Positions 1-13,200 of a DNA stretch of 62,000 nt are shown here, piece after piece; positions within the stretch are counted from its first letter, which is position 1, and every line of letters starts with the position of its first letter. Source of the stretch: Phoronis australis (taxonomy: Eukaryota > Phoronida > Phoronidae); assembly GCA_002633005.1 (NCBI GenBank), contig NMRA01000388.1, forward strand, positions 1 through 62,000. Direction: 5' to 3'. The notes under the pieces were generated by a model. It was given only the letters and a program-made list of their open reading frames with translations, was not told the DNA's origin and ran no database searches. The position numbers were made by a program, and so were the translations under genes.

Positions 1-1222
1 TATTGCGACACTTCATTTTATTTTTTAAGTATTCCTGACAGAATTTGAAATGGGACCAAGTTATCCGACTATTACCGCGACTGTCTACAATTTTCAAGGA
101 CACGATCCACCCACTTAAAATGAGCCCATGGCTTAATGCCAAACATAAAAAAAATTTACCTGTCGCTGGCGTGGTTGTTTTTAAGAACCTTGCATTCCAT
201 GCAAGTGCTTGATGACCCTTCAGTATGGCATTATTGAAACATTTCGTGTAAATTTGCCTAAAACCTAAGCGAACTATGGAAGCCGCCATTTTTCTTTTAG
301 CACAGTGACAAAAGTTCCACAAAATTCAAACATGGACCTCTGGCCAACTACTTCTATTAATAGAGTGATAACAGCTAAATTTTATTTAAATAATTAATCA
401 CTGTGTTTAAAGTTGTCAGACTTTCTTTTATTTTCGGCAATTTTATTGTTGGTCTTGAGATTAACTAAGAAAGGTCACTGAAGTTCAAGACACGAGTTGA
501 CTGCATGCGAGTTCACTCGAGAGCCGTGGGCCAGCTGAGTCCGTTGACAGACCGGAGCAGGCCTCTGTCATCCGTCCTTTACGTTGCAGTAACCAATCCT
601 GGCATCATTGAATACCAGTGACAAGTGACTGGTGTCAATCAATTCGAGGTCTAAAAAAGCGAAAGGAATCCAAACAGACGGAATCTGAAATCAGTTTGCC
701 AACTGATGCAATAATACATTGTATTGATAATTGATATAATCTGAATTATTATGGATGTCAGCAGGGATTTATATGTGGACCACGATTATTCATTGGTGTG
801 TACCGGTGTGAATTTCATCGAAAATCAGTTTCGCACTATATTCTGGTTATGTGGAAAATTCACCTGCCCACAGTCGATATCAAACTCGTGTCGCTGGCAC
901 AGGAGCTAGAGTCCTACGCCAACTGTGGGTCAGATTGGCCAATTACCAGTAGACAGCTCAGTAGTATTGGCAAAAAAGAGGCCTGTATTTGACTGCACAC
1001 TTTAGAAACTTAGCCCATACTGCAGCTGTGCATACTTCGTCAATAGATTTATACACAGGTCGCGATCATAGACAAAATCTTGATATCAGTTATAATGGCT
1101 GGTCTAACTTAGTAAGTGCGGAGCAGGGCAACTACCAAATTAGCGATGACCTCGGGACAATAAAATACTGGCTGAAGTAATAGATGCAAATAGGCAAGTT
1201 TCGAGAAAGGGAAGCAGAAAAA
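1..1222. other. 5' flank of APIP, no confident gene
   Basis: No exon can be supported here. The stretch around 480-620 is visibly richer in G+C than its surroundings and includes a CCAAT box inside 'gtaaccaatcc' near 590, so it could contain the APIP promoter or an untranslated first exon. Two open frames of about 64 codons (798-992 and 989-1180) have no recognisable motif and overlap, and are not called as genes. Confidence 0.3.
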
Positions 1223-1285
1223 ATGAAGTCCATTCATCAAAAGCACAAATGGTCACTTGTCATTCTTTTGATGCCGGTATTAAAG
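1223..1285 (+). CDS. APIP: APIP candidate first coding exon
   Basis: The ATG at 1223 opens 21 codons that end in phase 0 at a donor AAG|GTAATG, matching the phase-0 acceptor at 1445. The product length then equals that of vertebrate APIP. The encoded peptide is hydrophobic in its second half and shows no similarity to known APIP N-termini, so it could be chance. A first exon farther upstream is the alternative. Confidence 0.35.
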
Positions 1286-4200
1286 GTAATGGGTTCTTTT
1301 TCTGATAATAACCACATGTGGAGATAATCTGACTTGATCTCTGTAACATATAGTACATGCTGTTGTTCCCTTGTGAAGGAGATGTTTGGGTCAGTCCTAA
1401 GCAATTTGTTGTAATGTCTGTTTTATACTATTGTTTTATTACAGGACCACCCCCGAAACTTGATCCCAGAATTATCACGCTTGTTTTATGACCTTGGTTG
1501 GGTGACTGGTACTGGCGGAGGTGTCAGTATAAAACATGGGTAAGAATGAAGTCAACAGAGTGCGTCATATATCTTATTGAGTCAAAATAATATAATCAAT
1601 ATTACCTGCTCGTTATATACAATATGTTACGGCAACATTGTGAGGATGGCGGTAGGCACATTCTGTAAAAATGCTGCTGTATACCTATGGGTTTGGAGAG
1701 GTATGTTTATATTATACCAGGTGATGTAGATTTATCTGTTTCAGTATTTCATCGGAGATTAATTGACTGACATACAAAATTGGCACTTTGTAATTAATAA
1801 TTCGACTAAATATCAATTCGGTAGTACCATCAAAACGGAATTACAGTGTGAAAAATACCTGTACTTTTCAGACATCTACCTGTGACAAGTACTTGCTCAT
1901 TTAGGTGCTCAATGCCCAAGCTTTACATTGAAACAGGGCGGCACGCAAGTCTAACAGAGGATTTGTGGAATATGCAATACTGGTCATATTTATAATGAGA
2001 TTCATTTAGTGTCACTGCCCTGTCTTTGGTGATGGGTGCAGAAATTTGTTGACGAATACGACAGATGATGCCAGAATAGTAAGATTATTTCGAAGCCATG
2101 ACATTTGAGAAGTACTGAAAAAGCCTGACGCTATACATTTCAAGAGCAACAGTGCTAGAGCTGAACTTTTATCATTGTAAAGTTGTAATGTAAACTATAT
2201 TATAAGTCCAAGGCCTAAGTAAAATAAACATTTCTGATTTTTATTTATGCTTCTCAAATTTCCTAGTTGTGAAGTTGACTCAAAAATTCAAAATTATCAG
2301 TTGCTGATGGTTCACTATCTGTTTGCTAAATGTTCAGTTGTGTGATGCAAAAAGTGATGAATTTTTTCTTGTGTGTGGTTCACTGCAAAAACTGAATTAG
2401 ATTCACTAAAGAGTGAATTAATCATTTTTATGACACGCTTTAATGTAGTAATTGATCAATCGTTATTTGCTTGATCAAAGCAAATTATCTTTCACTGAAA
2501 GATGTTAACATTTTGGATGACATTTTTATAGACGTTCATATTTTTTGAAAATTATCTCCACGAAAAAAGCAGTGTTTTCATTTACCAGTAAATACTGATA
2601 ATTTACGACACTTAAGTCAGACTGGAAATTCTTATTTCTGTATATAAATTGTTGGAGCAATTAAATTGATTGCAACTAATCTTCCCACGAGCCAATTAAA
2701 TGTTGCAAATTTTTAGCATTTTTTCTCTTAAAGCAATAAATTGAGAGTTAAAATGCCTTTGGAATCTAAATGCCAACATTTGCAAACTTGACAGCAAAGT
2801 TTGATTGCACAATAATAGCACATAAAGCAAATGCTAGGCATTTTACTATTTGTCTCATTGTTAAAAACATTTCTACAGCAAAATTCATCCAGTAACACGT
2901 GTTCGGGCAATCTTGAACCAGCGCCACTTGTGCTGTTGCGGATAAGTATTTTAATTACAACAAAATTAATATTTTGTGCTGTATTATGTTCAGTGCCAAG
3001 TTTCTTCATGTCTCAATTTATTTTCATTTAACTATGGATAACTTTAATCTATCATCCCCAAATAACATGTGAACTTATTAACTCAGACCTCACCTAAACA
3101 TCTGTTTCTGGACGAATTTTGCTGCAGGACTCGCACATTTAGTGTACCATCCGACATAGGTCATGTGTCACTGTCTCGATTTTCATCTGAGAAAGTCAAC
3201 TTAAATTTAAATGACGGCCGAATTTCCAGGGACCAAAATTTAATCAATCAGCTGGTCAGTGTTCAAAAACCCAGCAGAACCTATGAAAAGTTGCAGCTTT
3301 ATTATTAGATTTTTGTGCAACAAATAAGGTATTGATTGGTATTGAGTGACTGAGATAAATAAAACTAATTTTGGGAAATTCTGCTTTGAGTTTACTGTTT
3401 CTTGTAGGCATGAAATCTTTATTGCGCCATCTGGTGTCCAAAAGGAGAGGCTTCGACCAGAAGATCTGTTTGTGCAGACAATCAGAGATGAAGATGTCTT
3501 AATACCTGCGCCACATAAGAAGCTAAAGAAGAGTCAGTGCACACCATTATTCATGAATCCCTACACCATGAGAAGTAAGCTGTTTCTCGCTACACATTCA
3601 TGTTATACAAACTCTTCTTTCCAAAGATTTCTGTGTAAGCCCAGTATATACCTACCTGGTGGCAGTTTGTAGACCAACTGTTAAATCCAAATGTTTTGAT
3701 GAGTTTCTGTTGTAGTAGTGTTTTAGGCCACTTCTGATTAGAAGCTTTCAAAAATTGTACTGTTAAAGCATTTGTAACTTTATTTCCACTTGACCTGTAG
3801 TGTATGTAATCATATTCACTATACCAGTATGCAGGGATGTACCTTAACGGTCGCCCAGCCACCTAAGGCAACTAAGTTTCAAGCCAAGTGCCTGCATTTC
3901 ACCAGTTCTGTTGTCCAGGTGGCTAGATTTATAATTAGCATTAATAACTTGTTTTCTAAACATTCCCAAAATCATGTTGACATTTACGAGCGAAGTAACT
4001 CCATTGAGTATTTTCCCATTAAGCACATTTAATACCACGACCATATTGAGGAAATTCGGTGTTTTCCGTTCTTATCCAGCTATGCCCTCGCAATTTCAAA
4101 GTCAAATTTGGATAAATGCGGCATTTTCCAGCATTTACTGTATAATACAAAGTCTATGTTCATTCACAACACATACATGCGCATAACTATGCCTATGCCA

Positions 4201-7200
4201 CTTCAAACGTACGTGAGACAATCGAAAACGTGTGCTCACTGTGCGGGGATTGAGAGACACACTTAGCAAATTGTTTAGTATATTGTGTGGAGTTTTGCCT
4301 TCAGGACGAACATTGCAAACACACAAAATGCAAATATCTCATGCATTATGAAGAAAGCTAGCCCTGTCAATCATGTTAAAAGTCTTGGACAGTGAACAGG
4401 TCGTCGGTCTACCGACACGTAGCATAGCATGAAATGCACCAATTTTCCAGTAAGAATTTTATTCCTGCACGTCACATCATACCAATTGAAAATTTCAGAT
4501 GGCAGAGACCCTATCAAAGTTTTTCTGTCGCACTCTATACAATAATGAGCTGTTGGTGTGTTATAAAAAATCTTTCCTGTAAAACTTTAATTTCGTGAGT
4601 TCACAGATATAGGGTCACACCAAGTAGACCTATGTACATACATCAATGGTTATACTTAAAACAATGCACAATCATTCTTTCATGTTGGTGCGGTGTCCAA
4701 AAAGAGAGGCCTCAACAAATAGTGGTTCGATAGACTCGTTACAAACCATTCGATAGACTCGTTACATACCATTCGATGGACTCTTTACATGCCATTTGAT
4801 AGACTTGTTACATACCATTCAATAGACTTGTTACATACCATTCGATAGACTCTTAACGTACCATTCGATAGACTTGTTACATACCATTCGGTAGACTCGT
4901 TACATACCATTCAATAGACTCGTTACATACCATTCGATAGACTCGTTACTTACCATTTGATAAATTTTTTACATACCATTTCCCTTTACTGTTAATACCA
5001 ATAAATTTCCAACATCACAGTCTGATCTAGAATCATGTTGGATTAAACTTGACAAACAAGCCTATTATGTTGGATTAAACTTGAAAAACAAGCCTATTGT
5101 GTTGGATTAAACTTGACAAACATGCCTATTGTGTTGGAATACAATGCTGCGGTAGTAAGCGAATCAGAGCTTTCGGTCACACAAAGGAATCAGCCTGTGA
5201 AAGGTTAAAAAGATAATAAACCCGGTTTTGATGATAACTACCAATCCTTGCTCTGTCAGGTGGCATCAGTCTTCCAAGTTAAAGGCCGGAATCAACTAAA
5301 AATTCGCATTCCCCATGTCAGATTGGGCATTGAAGTCCTTGGTGGATGGTCTTTTCCCACAGTTGCTGTGTAATTCACTTAAAACGTAGGTTACGCTTGC
5401 TCATTGAACTGACTTTGAAAGGAGTTTTCAGATTTCCCTCCAAACTTTTGAGGGTTGTCAAGGGTTTCAGAATATTAATTTGTGTCAGAGAACTAGATGG
5501 GAAAGTTGTCTTTAGTATCTGTTAATAGGCCAAAACCAGGTTTGGTATCATTTTAAGTCTAATTTCTCGTTTGAAGTTATTTGTGATACTATTTCATAAA
5601 AACCATCTTCATGACATTTGTTGAACATCGTTCAGAAATGGTAATAGTATTGGTTAGCGTTAGATGCGCTGTTTACAACATAATTGCTGAATTACGTGAG
5701 CTTATCAGATGCAAGCAGAAAATGAGAAAGCTGCACCATGTAAACATTGGTTTACCAACTTTCTCCGCTTGCTATCACTGTCTAACTGATAGCGACACGG
5801 CTGTAACCCGAGTTAGCGAGTTCCTGATCAGCGAAATCGGGAAACTCACCTCATAGCGCGGGAGCGTAACTTTGGAGACCTGGAGCAAACAGTGATTTGT
5901 TATTTTGTTTATTTTTAGTGAAGTTCATATTGCAGAAAACTGAAATATTTGACTGAATGCAACATGGCCGACTTTCAGTTTATAAGTTGGACTGTGGCAG
6001 GTGTACCAGGATTTAAGCAAGATCGGCATTTTTTGATTATTATAGGCTGCTTTTATTCTTTGAAAATAGCCATGATTCTAGTAATTTTTGTCAAGATGAA
6101 ACACGTATCTGAACTCTTAAACTGATTTCATTAGAATTCTGTAGTGCAAGAAATGAAGTTTTCCTTGAAAGGTTGATTTTCTCTCGACGACTGACTGGGA
6201 TCGCGACGGTGAACCATGATTGAAGCTGGCGCAGAATATGCAAGGCATTTTTATGCGCCCACATATTTATATGTGGACGCATTATGCCGTCATCTCCGTC
6301 TGTCCGGGCGGCGTCCGTCCGGCGTACGCTGCTTTATCTCCAAAACCCTTTGACATACATTCATGAAATTTGGCACATGTGTTCCATTCATGCATGGGAC
6401 GGCAGATCCGAGTACTGGTGTGCCCCCTAGTGGCAATTTTAGTTTTTTACGCTTACCTTTGTATCTTCAAAAGTCCTGAACGGATTTTCATGAAATTTGG
6501 TATGTAGGCACCTATTAGTGAGATGATGCTATCCTCCCGTTTTCAGATGGATTCGACATGGTTTGCGCCACCTAGTGGCCATTTTTAGTGTTTTCGAGTC
6601 TGTTTTTGTGCGTCCACCCCTCTATCAACCAAACCGCNATTCTAATGCTGTGCTAATCTCGTATGTTGGTAAATTTGTTTTTAATTCTATGTTTCTGTGG
6701 TGCTTTAAGCAACTGATGTATAGGATGTGCTTGTATTATGAAGATCACTCACATTTTGCCCCTAGCCTATTGAGGAGACAATGACCATGCCTTTCCATTT
6801 TGCAAAGTACAACATACTACATATATGCCCTCTACTGGCCACTTTATGGTACCAATAAACAACCCTAGAAGGATACCGTATACGGTGCAATTGTGGGCGC
6901 ATTCCAACGCTCTGCGTTGCTCTTGTTTATGTTTTTTGCACATTGATACTATCATTTTTGAAAATGAAAAATTTCGCAATATTGGCTGGATCTAATTAGT
7001 ATGTCACCAATTCAATTACCTTTCTTTGAATTCTCCTGCACAAAAGATAATTTATTTTTTTGAAAGGATAACTCACTGCATGGTTCCCTTGAACTTAAGT
7101 TATACGTTTTCCTTTTACAAATACCCTTTTCTTTCTGTTTATTGGAAACTGTATCGTTTTAAGAGTACTTAAATTTAAGGTCCACTCCACCTGTTGGGCA

Positions 7201-10200
7201 TTCATGTGATTGTCGTAACTATCCTTCAAAAATGTTGGTCCCTAAATTTTAGTTTGGGCTATTAGGATTTGAAAGCTGGTGGCCCAGTTGCAACTACCCA
7301 GTTTTATTTGAGGTATATCCTTGTAAAGTGGCTTATCTGAGACCGCCTGCTGCTGTAGTGAGCGTGTGACCTGTATGTGATTATAGTTCTTCATTATTAC
7401 AGTGCGTGTGGAAATTCCTAATTGCCTGCATTAGAGTCAATATTCTCATAATAAATGCCATTGACGTATGTCATGATGAAACAAAGAAACTCGTTACATT
7501 CTGTGGACTTAGGACTTTTCATTCTGCAATTAGTTTTAGAAAATTGTTTATTTGCCACTTCCTATGTGGTAATTGCATATTGCAGTCACGCAATAAAGGC
7601 TTAGCCATGTAGCAATTAGCACATCCCACTCCAAATTATCTCAGTGAGAATAGCAAGAGGTAGCCTGGCAGGGACAATTGTTGTGGCGTTTTTTAACATG
7701 TTTCGGAATGTCATTTAAAAAGAAACTGTGACAAGCTGTCAGTAATCAAAGTATTGGGAAGCAGTTGAATCGTTTACCTGCAAAGTGGCACCAACTTCAT
7801 CCCTCAAGATGGCGTATTAGTGGCACCGGGGTGTTTTGAATATGACATGTTACACCCCTACAAAGCACACCATTTTTCATGCATTTCCCATAGCTGGAGC
7901 TTCTTATGTCTACTAGTAGATACCACTGATGTTTGTATAATATAATATACTGTATTAAACTGTGACTCACTGATAAGCCATTTCTTCATTCTCTACTATG
8001 TGTTCATGATTGAAGTAAACTCGATGATGGACTTGTGCAGTGAAGTGTCGTAACACTGAAAATAGGGAATTTTAATGTTAAATAACCTTTCAGAGAGCAT
8101 AAGTCATTTTATACAGTCATGTTGCTTTTGTAAAAACATTTTTTGATGGAATGAGCCGGGAAACTGGAGATAGCAAATTTTGAAGATCAGAGCTAGGATC
8201 CCAGGTGCGGTGTGATCCGAACTACTTAGATGGTCTCCGCATAGCAAACACTAGCCTGTAATCAGAGGATTAAACAGGCCCCAGCTTTATGTCAGTTTGC
8301 CTAAATCAAGAGTTAATTCTTTTAAAGGACCATTCATGGTAGCTTACCAGCCAGACTGCAGGACGACTATAAAATCAAAATATTTATACAGCTTTGCACC
8401 AAGACTAGTTTCATAGCAGCTTTGAAGAAGCCTCCGCCTCAATTACTTGTTTACGTTGTTCTTGATCATTCCAGAGGCTGGTGCCTGTATCCACACACAC
8501 TCTAAACATGCAGTGATGGCCACCCTGTTATATCCAGGAACAGAATTCAGAATAAGCCATCAGGAGATGATCAAAGGCATCAGAAACTGTGTTAAAGGTA
8601 TGGTTGGCATTCCACATACTTTGTGGTGTAAGGCAATACCTTTTTTGCATTCCATTCCACTCGCTATGGAATTATTTGCAATGTAGTATTAATGTGGATT
8701 TTGACAGAAATTGGTATTTTTTTATAGCTTACCTCAGAGTTAATTGTAGTTTCCTTGTATGAAACATTTCAATTTTTATGCGCCCACACATTTATATGTG
8801 GACGCATTATGCCGTCATGTCCAGCCAGCGTGCGCTGCTCTATCTCTAAAACCCTTTGACATATTATGTTCATGAAATTTGGCACATATTTTCCATTAAT
8901 GAAAAGGACGACATGAGCGAACTTTCGGACAGATCCGACTACCGGTATGCCCCCTAGTGGCAATTTTACTTTTTTACGCTTACCTTTGTATCTTCAAAAG
9001 TTCCGAACGGATTTTTATGAAATTCGGTATGTAGGCACCTATTAGTGAGATGATGCTATCTTATTGTTTTTGGATGGAATCGAGGTATTTTGCACCACCT
9101 AGTGGCCATTTTTTGCTGTTTTCAAGTCTTGTTTTTGGTGTCCACTCCTGTATCAACCAAATCATTTGAAAATTGGTATATATGTTCTCAGTGTGAGGAT
9201 GACCTTTGATGATGGTTTCTAACTACTGTGGCGCCTCCTCGCGGTAGTTTTGTTTTGCGCCAATAGTTGTATCTCCTAAACCCACTGTAGAATCTTTACT
9301 AAATTTAGTAAATGTATTTATATGAAGATAACAACAGACGACGACTTTCAGGCGAATCCAACGGACACTGTGCCCACTAGTGGCAATTTCATTTTATTCC
9401 GTTTTCCTTTGTTTCTTTGAAGTTCCTTGACAGATTTTTATGAAATATGGCATGTTCCTGTTTTTGAATAGATTGTATGTTTTTGCGCATTCTAGTAGCC
9501 ATTTTTATGATACAAATAAATAACCGTAAAAGCACACCATGTGCAATGCATTTGTGGGCGCCTTTCAATGCTCCGCGTCGCTCTTGTTGTATTTCTAAGC
9601 GGTTGGCGGTTGATCAGAAATGTGTGTGTCGGTTAGTGAATGCAGTTGCTGTTATCTATATGGTCACATCAACAGTGGTTAGTCATACATGTAAGTCTAT
9701 CATCCATCCACTTGTTGTGTTTGACTTGTGGTTTTGAAAACCTTGTGGCCTGGGGAGTCTGCTTTGTTAGCAGAAAGTTTTGGTCAGAACTATCTGGTGA
9801 TCAGTTTCATATAAGTGTGAAAGTACATATTGAAACCATAACAGCATTGTTTTTGATGTTACATTAAGTAAAATGCAGGTCTCTGGTTATCTATGAAAGA
9901 GAATTTGTGTGTTGAATCACTGTTCTGCAGTTGACGTATATGTACTTATCCCTGGAGTGGTAGTACGGTTGCCACTTCCAGGGGTCCCTCATTTAAAGAA
10001 CCAGTTTTCTCCTTTGAATGACGATCATCAAACTGGTTCTCAGAACTCGGGTCCCCTGTTAGTGACTATCACCCATAGAGCTATAGAAAATGACATTAAT
10101 GGCCTAGCAACATGATATGGCTTTGTTCTCCATTCACTTCCATTGAGCAAAAAAAGGGGGAGGGGCCTGCACAGACTGGGTTCTAAAGCAAGTTGGATGT

Positions 10201-13200
10201 TATGTTTCTTCAATCGAAGTAAATGCCTTTTGCCAGGCTGATCACGTCACTTTATATTGTCTCATGGATCGTAAATACACTGAAGGGAAACAGTAATTAA
10301 CCTGCAAAATGTATTACTAAGAAAATCATGGAAGGTATCTATTTGTTTGCCTAAACATTAACAAAAATGGTTACGTTTCCCTTTACGGCGCCTTAGCCCA
10401 GTGAACTCGACGGTTCTTGAAGGATTCTTAAAAATTTTTTAATGAAATAACAAAACCTGATTTCTTCAAATGACTTTTGTATGGGAATTCCTTCAAGTTT
10501 GCGATGTTGTACCATTTGTATTGATTTTCCAGGAAAAAATTACAAGTATGATGAGATGCTTGTGGTACCTATTGTGGAGAATACACCTGAGGAAAAGGAT
10601 TTGAAGGTTTGTTCTAACCGCATTCTACAGTCCTAATAAGTGCACTCTGGAGTTTTTGTGCTTCCCCATTTAATCAAAGGACTACGGTAAAATATCACAA
10701 ACTTCGTTTAAAATATCATTTTTTTTTCATTTTTAAGGCCTTTTAACATTGAAGTAAATTCCCACGTTTTTTAAACCATTGTCTGATTGTGGGTATAGTA
10801 CAAACTGAACATGCAAAAGCATTTTACTTTAGTGTAACATTTCGTTCATGTAAAAACTTGTCTCAGGTTTAAGACATGGGCAAAACCTCTTGGAAATTTC
10901 GTCAAGGCTTGCTGAGGGATTTTGACGAAATTTCCAAGAGGTTTTGCCCATGTCATCAATTTGAGACGAGTGCAGAATTTGTTTTCTCACATGAACCGTA
11001 AAAATGACCTTTTTGCCAAAAAACTCGACATGTATAAAACTTTCAACCATATGACACAACTTTTGTAAAAACACGCTGCGCAATGTAAAGTAATTCAGTT
11101 ATTTTTGTTAATAGTTTTATTTTAACCTTAGCAATTGTAAATTGCATTCAGCTTTCGTAGTAAAAATTCAAGTTAGAATCTAATAAATAGTCTTTGATCA
11201 GAAGGTGTAATATTAAAACTCAAAAAAATATTTATAAATAAGTCAGCAAGGCTTCCCCGTGCGTGAGCACTGAATTGACCTTGGGACAGCACAGCTAGAC
11301 AGTCTGACCGAGTTTCTTGAGTTGGGGTTTGTCTCTGTTTGAATGAACGTGGATATGGAATTCGCCGCCGAAAATGGGTCCGTTTAAGAAGTTGTTTGCA
11401 TGTCCTTCCGACTGGGAATACATACAGTTGAGACACCCGATTTGTCAATCATAACCTTGTCACCTTCTTGGAATTCCGGCATTGTTTGGTTGGCGCACGT
11501 TTGGTTGTAAGTTATTCAATTAGTTATTTGTCATTATTCTTTACTAGATTGATGCACGACATCTCAGTTCGACTGTGCCTAGGAAATATCGTCATGTGAG
11601 ACTGGTGAAAACGCAAGTTTTTGCAATACCTCAGCGGCTTAACTCAATAAGACATACAGCTGCATTTTTCTTCATTTTTGGTATTTTTTGTGTGCCATTG
11701 ACACATTGTCTGTTACCGTGACAACCCATCTTTTACATCTAATTTCTAACCGTCCTATAAAGCAGCATTAAACTCGTGCTTTCTGTCATAAGTTTTTATC
11801 TATGGACCACTTGCTCAGTTGTGAAATTGGTCTCAAATTGTTCCTGAGTCGAAGCAAGTGTGATTTATAGGCGTGGAAGGAACTGACAGTTCAATAATTC
11901 TTCAGACTGAGGTCATAAAATTTTCATTCATGGCAATGACCTGAAATTGTATCGTCTCGACCAAATATTGAGTTCTATTTCCTACTGAAAAATGCCTAAA
12001 AATTGCCTTAATCAGACCCAAAAATTCCCCTCGAATGATTGAAAAAGTTTCCTTGTGGTTAGAATCAGTTTTAACTTGCACTGGCACGAGCTTCAGAAGG
12101 TTTTATTACTATGAAACTTCTCACCTGACAGTCAGGCCTTACCAGTGTTTATGGCCTTGATGTGGTGAACAGAGTCTGGTTCTATTAGTTTACCAAAAAT
12201 GTAGGAGTGANTCACATAGTATGGAGCAAAGAAAGTCGTTATGGGAGTCCTGGTGTTAATGCAGAAGCATTAGTCTTCGTTTAGAATCTTTATGTCCACT
12301 AGGGGCGTTGTATGTACATCTTAGGGCATTTCCAGAGTGCATTGTAATTGTGGTCCACCCCCGCTCCTAGGTGATTGTTAATTGGCTAAATATGTGTTAC
12401 CATTTTCATCTAACAAGGCAATCAGAGTACCGTTTTCATGGTTTTTTAGCTTGAGAAGTAATTTACAGCGCTCATTTCGAATATTGGTTTTCAACGTGTG
12501 ATGCTTTTTAGACTGAGGAATTGTTAGCTAGGTCATGCTAAAAACTGCAGTAAGTACATGCAATGTAAATTTAGTCAAGACTTTATGTTTACTCTATTCG
12601 TGTAGGTCTGTTGGATATTGTATGCCTAGTGTTCATTGTTTTAACTGTAACAGCTGCTTTGTGGTGGTTTCGTCAATGCGGGTTTGAGTCCCGTGTGCCA
12701 GCCGTATTGACAATTGGGTAGGCCTAACGTTTTGAGAACATTGTTTGGTTCTGTCATCTGACAAACTTTATTTATCGTTTTTAGATAACCGTCACTTCAA
12801 GAATAAATCTATTAAACGAAGCTGACGCGTTATACTATCTCCCACACTTCGTGACCCCCCTACTACTTAAGCAAGTCCAATTCCAAAAAAACAAGGGCTG
12901 ACGGGGTGGTCTTTAAACAGTCCACTGTAGTATAGATGCTTAGAAACAAGAACTATAGTTTTTGTTACTTACTTGAGCAGTGTCAGTTAAAGGTGATGAC
13001 TAGAAGTTGGGTAGGTGAAATTGGTTGCAACCGGGAGGGGGATTTCCCCTCGCCCAAAAATATTCTCTAGAAGGCACAGGAACCTGTCGCCTCAGGTAAG
13101 CAACAGCCCTGTCTGGAGACTTGCAGGCTTAGCTGTGTGACATGCCGGCATCTCATTTGACTCAGTATTTATTTTCACCTGTACAGGAGAGAATGGTCCA

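Noticed and set aside
798-1180. Two 63-64-codon frames upstream of APIP as extra APIP exons
   Set aside because: No similarity to APIP and no donor in phase with the 1445 acceptor was established.
12655-12730. tRNA-like T-arm (GCGGGTTTGAGTCCCGT)
   Set aside because: No matching acceptor stem, D-arm or anticodon arm upstream, so at most a chance B-box or an old SINE trace.
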